Of a stretch of 15,521 bases of DNA, positions 1-6,588 are shown one piece after another (position 1 is the stretch's first letter; every line of letters begins with the position of its first letter). The stretch is from Planctomycetaceae bacterium (GTDB taxonomy: Bacteria > Planctomycetota > Planctomycetia > Pirellulales > UBA1268), in assembly GCA_009691925.1 (NCBI GenBank), contig SIAG01000042.1:1-15521 (forward strand). Reading direction: 5' to 3'. A program made the position numbers and the translations under genes. A model generated the notes under the pieces. It worked only from the letters and a program-made list of their open reading frames with translations, did no database searches and was not told the DNA's origin.

Positions 1-439
1 AGGGAACCACAAAATCCTGCTCGTCGAGCACCAGTCTCGGGCCGTAGTCGTAGTGAACGTGCCAGCGACGCGCTGCACGGCGGACGGGCTTGGCGCTTGA
101 ATCCCGGACCTCGATCGGCCATTGAAAGAAGTCGGCAGGCGCTGCCAGCCACCGTGCCCGCGGATACCACCCGAGCTTTTTCAGCGTGTAGGGGAGGTTG
201 TGCCGCGGGCTGCGGACATGAACACCGCCGCCGAGCGATTGGAGGAGATTGAGGAGGTGGAGGTAGGTGACGACGTTGACCTGCGCCGCGGTCGGGCCGA
301 GATTCACCGACTGGCAGATCGCCATCATCGCGGCGCCGGGTTTCGGGCCAAGGCTCACGGCTCCTGCTGCAGCGAGGCTCCTGCTGAACCAAGAGGCGGT
401 GGGGGGACGCGACGATTTAGGAGGAGTTGAGAAAACCAC
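1..439 (-). CDS. Unrecognised protein, 3' end outside the window
   Basis: An open frame runs on the minus strand from the hisI stop codon to the left edge with no stop, so the gene is partial at its C-terminus. I chose the GTG at 439, which has a GAGGG six bases upstream and gives 146 codons in the window. A GTG at 358 or the ATG pair at 328/325 would give a shorter N-terminus, and the convincing sequence begins only near there (MMAICQSVNLGPTAAQVNVV). The visible part has a leucine-rich helix (YLHLLNLLQSL), then a basic, tryptophan-rich stretch (LGWYPRARWLAAPADFFQWP). I recognise no domain; it does not resemble HisE, which is sometimes fused to HisI. It lies 40 bases downstream of hisI on the same strand and in the same frame, so co-transcription is likely. 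The start is uncertain and no function is proposed. Confidence 0.5.
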   Translation of the reverse strand, partial: MVFSTPPKSSRPPTASWFSRSLAAAGAVSLGPKPGAAMMAICQSVNLGPTAAQVNVVTYLHLLNLLQSLGGGVHVRSPRHNLPYTLKKLGWYPRARWLAAPADFFQWPIEVRDSSAKPVRRAARRWHVHYDYGPRLVLDEQDFVVP

Positions 440-478
440 GCGGAACCCTCGACGGCGACGCTGAACAGACTCGCCGTA

Positions 479-976
479 TTACAGCTGTGTCGGGTTGGGT
501 GCATCGCCGTAGATAGCCTTTGGATCGAAGGCCTTCTCATGTTCCATAAACTCGAGCGTCGCCCCCGTCGTCCGCTCCGTGCCGACCGGCACTTTGCGGT
601 AAAAGCAGGAGCGGTAGCCGACGTGGCAGCTGGCGCCACCGGGGATCGCGACGCGGAGCCAGACGCAGTCCTGGTCGTCGTCGATCCGCATCTCGACGAC
701 CTTCTGCACGAGGCCGCTGGTCGCCCCCTTGTGCCACAGCTGCTGCCGGCTGCGGCTCCAGTAGTGGGCCTCTCCTGATTGAATCGTGCGGGCGAGCGCC
801 TCCCGGTTCATCATTCCCACCATCAGCACCTCGCCTGAGGTGAAGTCGGTGGTTACACAGGGGATCAGCCCGTGGGAGTCGAACTTCGGGGCGAGTTCGT
901 CCCCCTCCTCGACCTGCTCGACGGTGCGGCGGGCGCCGAAGAGATCGGAGGACGGGTTCGGGCTTTCGGGAGTCAC
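479..976 (-). CDS. hisI: Phosphoribosyl-AMP cyclohydrolase (HisI), histidine biosynthesis
   Basis: The product opens the purine ring of phosphoribosyl-AMP, the third step of histidine biosynthesis, in the cytoplasm. The core from residue 35 to 128 matches the family closely: SGEVLMVGMMNREAL (47-61), HYWSRSRQQLWHKGATSG (71-88), the metal-binding acidic cluster RIDDDQD (97-103), and the cysteine motifs SCH (116-118) and SCFYR (123-127). The first 30 and last 35 residues are poorly conserved. The GTG at 976 gives 165 residues, near the usual size for a stand-alone HisI; no hisE domain follows. The frame stays open upstream to 1462, but that extension crosses the transposase remnant and has no HisI similarity, so I excluded it. 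The Shine-Dalgarno is weak (CCGAG about eight bases upstream). A candidate promoter lies at 1039-1066. Family assignment is firm; the start codon is less so. Confidence 0.9.
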   Translation of the reverse strand: MTPESPNPSSDLFGARRTVEQVEEGDELAPKFDSHGLIPCVTTDFTSGEVLMVGMMNREALARTIQSGEAHYWSRSRQQLWHKGATSGLVQKVVEMRIDDDQDCVWLRVAIPGGASCHVGYRSCFYRKVPVGTERTTGATLEFMEHEKAFDPKAIYGDAPNPTQL

Positions 977-1038
977 GGTGGGTCTCGGAGCTGAAGACTG
1001 GGCAGGGGGCAGGGCGGCGTCGATCGGCCGACACTCCT

Positions 1039-1066
1039 CGTTATCACGGTTCTCGGCGTCTGTCAA
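1039..1066 (-). promoter_or_regulatory. Candidate sigma-70 promoter for hisI
   Basis: Reading the minus strand, a perfect TTGACA -35 box lies at 1066-1061, followed after 15 bases by GATAAC (4 of 6 matches to TATAAT). Transcription would begin about 50 bases before the GTG start of hisI. The TTGACA sits inside the 40-bp repeat shared with 6549-6588, so this promoter may have been brought in or assembled at the rearranged junction. The spacer is shorter than the optimal 17, and planctomycete promoter consensus is not well fixed, so confidence is low. Confidence 0.3.
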
Positions 1067-1086
1067 CGAGCGGTCGTGGTCGGGGG
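1047..1086 (+). repeat. 40-bp dispersed repeat, copy 1
   Basis: This stretch matches 6549-6588 in the same orientation at 39 of 40 positions: 33 identical bases, one C/T difference at 1080/6582, then six more identical bases. It begins CGGTTCTCGGCGTCTG. Here it sits between the hisI leader and the IS3-type remnant. The sequence on both sides differs from that around copy 2, so the shared unit is about 40 bp. On the minus strand it contains TTGACA. No long internal inverted repeat is visible, only ACGA-N4-TCGT. Its nature (interspersed element, recombination scar or element end) cannot be decided from two copies. Confidence 0.8.
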
Positions 1087-1096
1087 GACGTCGCAC

Positions 1097-1347
1097 CCAA
1101 TCTTGTTGCGAAAGCAGCGTGACGATGCGGGACTTGCCGGCCTCGTGCCCAAGCGGCGAGGCCGGAAGCCCGAGCCGGATGCCCCACTCTTGGCCGAGAA
1201 CCAGCGTCTCACCCCCGAAGTCGCACGCCTTCACCGACGGCTTTGTCGAACAGAGGCGATTCTGGACGTCCAGAAAAACTCTCCCCAAATCTGAACCAGA
1301 TCCTGGGGATCGAACTGCCACCCAACGACTCCGTGAGCGAGCCATGA
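1097..1347 (+). pseudogene. IS3-family orfA remnant (frameshifted, 5'-truncated)
   Basis: Frame 2 encodes LAGLVPKRRGRKPEPDAPLL (1131-1190), then a leucine-zipper-like ENQRLTPEVARLHRRL and TEAILDVQK, the helix-linker and coiled-coil end typical of IS3-group OrfA. The N-terminal helix-turn-helix is absent. After DVQK the frame breaks: five A bases stand where AAA AAA CTC (K-K-L) would keep the frame, so one A in the run at 1274-1278 has probably been lost. Beyond it, frame 1 reads LSPNLNQILGIELPPNDSVSEP and stops at TGA 1345-1347. That stop overlaps the ATG of orfB (1344) as ATGA, the usual IS3 arrangement. Family-level similarity is from memory of planctomycete IS3 transposases. Confidence 0.7.
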
Positions 1348-2146
1348 AAGCGGTCGAGGAACTCACGCCCTCCGTGGGGACAATTGTCGCGTGCGACGCC
1401 ATCGGCGTACCGCGGGCGACAGCGTACCGGCACCGACAGCCCAAGGCTGCTACGGCGCCCAATCAGGTCTAGACGTAGGACATCACGAAGTTGCTAGAGT
1501 CCGGCAAAGTGGACCTACTACTACCTCTACGTCATCCTCGACATCTACAGCCGGTGCGTCGTGGGATGGATGCTCGCCAGCCCTTGAATCCCAGCATCTC
1601 GCCGCAGAAGTGATTCAAGAGACGCTCGTCAAGGAGGGCATAGGCCGTGATCAACTCACGATCCACAGCGACCGCGGGGCAGCCATACGATCACGCCGTA
1701 GCGCAACTGCTCACCATGCTTGGAGTGACTCAAGTCCCACAGCAGACCCCATGTCAGTGTCGACAACTCCTTTTCCGAGAGCCAGTTCAAGACGCTCGAG
1801 TACCGGCTCGACTCAAGAGACCGCTTCGCCAGCCACTTTCCACGGACTCGACTTCTGCCGCGGGTTGTTTCGCTCTCACAACGATGAGCACTGCCACTTT
1901 TGAATCGGACTTGTGACACCGGCCGTCGTGCATACTGGCCAGGCCAAGGCAGTCCTCGAAACGCGGGCCTCCGTGCTGGTCGCCGCTCATGCGCGCCACC
2001 CTCAGCGGTTCGATCAGGGCGTTTCGTGGCCGCTTACGCCGGCAGCGGAAGTCTGGATCAACCGACCCGAAAACCGCACAACCCTCCGCACACTTAAACT
2101 ACCCCGCGACACTCAATGCGTTTTGCAGCTGTCTCAAAGTCATTGA
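1344..2146 (+). pseudogene. IS3-family orfB (DDE transposase) remnant, multiply broken
   Basis: The start reads MKAVEELTPSVGTIVACDAI, then GVPRATAYRHRQPKA. It jumps directly to APNQV, so the segment normally lying between (about 90 codons) is deleted. TAG stops at 1470-1472 and 1476-1478 replace the two tryptophans expected in QVWSWDIT. One extra G at 1509 precedes WTYYYLYVILDIYSRCVVGW; further frame changes occur near 1578, 1680, 1735 and 1850; and a TGA at 1901 replaces a sense codon in the HxxIGLVTPAVVH region. The catalytic triad can still be recognised across frames: D at 1479 (DITKLL), D at 1670 (HSDRG) and E at 1777 (FSESQFKTL). The D-to-E distance of 107 bases is one short of the 108 expected for D(35)E. 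The rve-type C-terminus ends near PAAEVWINRP. It is clearly non-functional. Confidence 0.8.
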
Positions 2147-2163
2147 CACGTTCCGCCGCGCCA

Positions 2164-2499
2164 TCATTGTTCCGATGGTTCGATCACCGTGAGAGACACC
2201 ATGTTGTTCTGTTGGATCACATTTGTGCTGTCTGCAACACGGATGCCTTGAGACTCCCCCAGATTGTCCCAGTTCTTGCCCCAGCCCCAGCCGGAGACCG
2301 TGTTGCCCTCCACCAAAATCTCCCGGGCACCGAGGATGCGAATGCTGTCCTGCCCGTTGTGACTGATACGGTTCCCGTGGATCTTGATATCCCGCGCGTA
2401 GTGGCCCGCTGGGTGGTCCCAGGAGCCGACGAAGATTCCGTTGTTCTGGTTGGCGTATGGCAGAGCCCCAGTGTGATGAATCGTGTTACCGCTGTGTCC
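2164..2499 (-). pseudogene. C-terminal fragment of a parallel beta-helix (pectate-lyase-fold) protein
   Basis: About 112 codons read as right-handed beta-helix rungs: NTIHHTGALPYANQNNGIFV, then ARDIKIHGNRISHNGQDSIR, ILVEGNTVSGWGWG and GIRVADSTNVIQQNNMV. The repeated pattern of 'I-x-I-x-x-N-x-I' and asparagine ladders is characteristic of extracellular polysaccharide lyases or carbohydrate-binding beta-helices (Pfam Beta_helix/NosD-like). No start codon or signal peptide belongs to it: going upstream, the frame passes straight into the 3' end of the neighbouring WbsX/GH99-like gene in another reading frame, with overlap at 2486-2499. The stop at 2164 lies 16 bases from the IS remnant. I infer a gene that lost its 5' part by a deletion fusing it to its neighbour. 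Substrate unknown. Confidence 0.65.
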
Positions 2500-3814
2500 G
2501 ACCGCTTTCCGGGCGCAGCACGCGGCGGAGCGCGTCGAGCCGTGAATTGTCTGGTTTGCCCGCGGGAGTCCACGTCGGGACGAGCCAGCCGCCTTCGTCG
2601 TGCTCGTTCCACGCATACATGATGATGGCGTTCGCGGGACAGGTCCTCGGGTTTTCTTTCACAAACGTAAGTGCGTTTTGGAGGTGCGTGGCGATTTCCC
2701 CGGCAGTCGCCGGGGGGATGAAGACGGTTTGTTTCAGATAACTGTGGCCCACTTCCCACGACACGGGATTGTCTTTGCGCGGCTCCTTGTTCCAGCCGGT
2801 GGTGACGAGGGGAATATAGGGCACCTCGTCTTTGGCCGCGCCTCCCCACATCCATTCCTCCTGCTCGCGAACCAGACCGGCAAAATCCGGCGGTAGATCG
2901 CTGGCGCGGGCGTAGTGGGAAACGGCATCAAATCCCTTTGGCGACTGCGCCGCCCAGTCGGGCACGGGATTCCAGCCCATGAAGACGCAATACGGGTTGA
3001 GCTTTGCCTTTTTGGCCGCCTCACGGAACTCGTCGAATCGCTTCTGCCCTGTCTCATCGGGGCGGGCGTCAAACTCATAGACGAGAGGACGACCGTCGAG
3101 CACGGTGACGTAGCCGGGCTCCTTGATGAGGTTGATCATCCGCGTCAATTCCTGCGGCCACTCACCGTCGGGTACTTTGAGGGCGTTATGCAAAATCATG
3201 CAAAAGCCGATGTCTTTGCGCTGGCGTGATTTCAAATAGTGCTTCAGCGAGACGCTCATCACGTCGCTCTCCGGATAGAGAAGGAAGGCCCAGTAATCGA
3301 GCCCGGCTGTGGCGGCCATAGCGATCTCGGCGTCCATGATTTTCTGTTTACCGCCATCAATCTTCACTTTGCCGTCGCCCTCGACGTCGGCAAACCACGG
3401 CAGTCGTGATTGATATTTGGCGGGGCCGAGCGTCTTCTCCATGGCATCCGTTACCCAGCCGCCGGTCCATGCGTCCCACCGGATGGCACCTACCAGCGGT
3501 TGCGCCGGATCGCGAGAGTTTTGTCTCACTACGGCAGCAGGTGGAGGCGTGGCAGCAGGCGTCGAGGAGGACGCTAACTCGTCGGCGAGGCGCATGGGCC
3601 AATCTGGGAAGAGAAAAAAATCTGGGTTGGTCTGCTTGCGGCGGGCGATCTCCGCGACAACAGCCTTGTTGAGTGCCGAGCCAGCAACTGCCAGTTCCGG
3701 ATACTTCTTCACGGCTTGTTGCTTCGAAACCGCCGGAGTCTGAGCGAACGTCGCGGAAACGGCAAGCGACGTTAGCAGCAGAGCGGCGATTGATAAGTTG
3801 ACGTGTAGTTTCAT
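2486..3814 (-). CDS. Secreted WbsX/GH99-like TIM-barrel protein (probable glycoside hydrolase)
   Basis: The 442-residue product starts at an ATG six bases after AAGGA, a good ribosome binding site. Residues 1-24 form a signal peptide with a likely cut after ATFA, so the protein is exported. A linker rich in A, P and T (81-96) leads to a barrel-like domain beginning GAIRWDAWTGGW (109-120). Later hallmarks are GLDYWAFLLYPE (171-182), RPLVYEFDARPDE (242-254), YCVFMGWNPVPDW (275-287) and the C-terminal YAWNEHDEGGWLVPTW (400-415). The last is typical of the WbsX/GH99-like family found in exported planctomycete and Verrucomicrobia proteins. Catalytic residues cannot be assigned by eye; GH99 is an endo-alpha-mannosidase family, but the substrate here is unknown. 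Sampled lines show about 45-55% GC against about 70% in the efflux genes, suggesting acquisition by transfer. The stop codon lies at a junction with a beta-helix fragment. Confidence 0.75.
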   Translation of the reverse strand: MKLHVNLSIAALLLTSLAVSATFAQTPAVSKQQAVKKYPELAVAGSALNKAVVAEIARRKQTNPDFFLFPDWPMRLADELASSSTPAATPPPAAVVRQNSRDPAQPLVGAIRWDAWTGGWVTDAMEKTLGPAKYQSRLPWFADVEGDGKVKIDGGKQKIMDAEIAMAATAGLDYWAFLLYPESDVMSVSLKHYLKSRQRKDIGFCMILHNALKVPDGEWPQELTRMINLIKEPGYVTVLDGRPLVYEFDARPDETGQKRFDEFREAAKKAKLNPYCVFMGWNPVPDWAAQSPKGFDAVSHYARASDLPPDFAGLVREQEEWMWGGAAKDEVPYIPLVTTGWNKEPRKDNPVSWEVGHSYLKQTVFIPPATAGEIATHLQNALTFVKENPRTCPANAIIMYAWNEHDEGGWLVPTWTPAGKPDNSRLDALRRVLRPESGRTQR

Positions 3815-4081
3815 CTAAAGTCCTTTTCCGCTCAAAGTGGCGGTGTCGATCGCGGCGACCCAGTGGAGAAGTATTGTTATTTGTTTTGACATTCAGACCC
3901 GCGCGGGCCAAATCTCACGCCTTTACCTGATCTCCTACATCGCTTCTTGCTGGCGGCAAAGACAGTGCGTGTTCGGCGACGGCCTTTCCTCCGGCCGCTG
4001 GAGAGAATATTCTCCCGGCGGGCACGAGCTTTGCGCTGAACTAGGGGTGAAGGACAGCCCGGTTAGGTCCTGATCTGCGCT
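3815..4081. other. Intergenic region between the GH99-like gene and the protease
   Basis: No convincing gene is seen here. It holds the ribosome binding site of the GH99-like gene at its left end and an AT-rich stretch (3867-3890) that could carry that gene's promoter, though no clear -35/-10 pair is visible on the minus strand. A TTGACA on the plus strand (3877-3882) faces no plus-strand gene. An imperfect hairpin occupies 3995-4018. Confidence 0.5.
3995..4018 (-). terminator. Possible hairpin downstream of the S8 protease gene
   Basis: The centre is the perfect 12-base palindrome GAGAATATTCTC, flanked by imperfect GC-rich arms (CCGCTGGA on the left and CCCGGCGG on the right). It lies about 65 bases beyond the stop codon of the protease gene and could end its transcript. 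There is no T-run on either side, so it is not a classic intrinsic terminator; a protein-binding palindrome is an alternative. Confidence 0.25.
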
Positions 4082-6325
<2,244 letters not shown>

Positions 6326-6564
6326 GATGCCCTCTTGGTAATGAAAGCGACGCGGCGGCTCATCGTTGCGTCGAAGAGCGACTGGACTGACGACGATCTT
6401 AAATGTGAGTCACTCGGGGGTTCCCGCCAACGACGGCCCGAGCCGACTAGTCCTAGGCGTCACCGGCCGACCAAATCCTAGGCGTCACCGGCCGACCAAC
6501 CGGTTCTCCCTACCGCGTTCCGGGCCGATCCAGTTGGCGGCTTTGTGCCGGTTCTCGGCGTCTG
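6326..6564. other. Intergenic region upstream of the S8 protease
   Basis: No gene is supported here. The stretch contains the leader of the protease gene, a nine-base palindrome GAGTCACTC at 6407-6415, a 25-bp tandem duplication (6451-6499), and the left part of the 40-bp repeat copy 2. No convincing promoter pair was found for the protease gene. Confidence 0.5.
6451..6499. repeat. 25-bp direct tandem repeat, two copies
   Basis: The 24-base unit beginning TCCTAGGCGTCACCGG and ending CCGACCAA occurs at 6451-6474 and again at 6476-6499 with no mismatch, giving a 25-base period. It lies between the protease and the fused hydrolase genes. The unit contains the palindrome CCTAGG. Exact identity suggests a recent duplication or slippage; two close protein-binding sites are another possibility. 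Confidence 0.85.
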
Positions 6565-6588
6565 TCAACGAGCGGTCGTGGCCGGGGG
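6549..6588 (+). repeat. 40-bp dispersed repeat, copy 2
   Basis: Matches 1047-1086 at 39 of 40 positions in the same orientation. Here it overlaps the 3' end of the fused hydrolase gene: read on the minus strand it supplies the last codons (A-T-T-A-R) and the TGA stop, which lies within TTGACA. A repeat crossing a stop codon suggests that the C-terminal tail of that protein was set by an insertion or recombination at this point. Confidence 0.8.

Larger units (their letters stand above)
1061..2148 (+). mobile_element. Degenerate IS3-family insertion sequence remnant
   Basis: Two overlapping transposase frames in the orfA-orfB order of IS3 elements can be read here, both broken. The proposed ends are TGTCAA at 1061 and TTGACA at 2143-2148; IS3 elements usually begin TG and end CA. 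The right end, read inward on the minus strand, is TGTCAATGACTTTGAGACAG. The left end is doubtful, because the first bases belong to a 40-bp repeat that also occurs at 6549-6588 with its outside flank, and because the N-terminal part of orfA is missing; the element may really begin near 1087. No clear target duplication is seen. An internal deletion of about 90 codons lies near 1455. The element cannot be autonomous. Confidence 0.65.

Noticed and set aside
479..1462. 327-residue extended form of HisI
   Set aside because: The N-terminal half is antisense to the transposase remnant and has no HisI similarity; HisI proteins are usually much shorter.
1061..2148. TGTCAA...TTGACA as exact terminal inverted repeats of the IS
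   Set aside because: Only six bases match well, and the left copy is part of a repeat that also includes outside DNA at 6549-6588; kept only as tentative element ends.
3877..3905. Plus-strand TTGACA as a promoter
   Set aside because: No convincing -10 box and no plus-strand gene downstream.
6407..6415. Palindrome GAGTCACTC upstream of the protease
   Set aside because: Nine bases is short enough to occur by chance, and it is not placed against a recognisable promoter.
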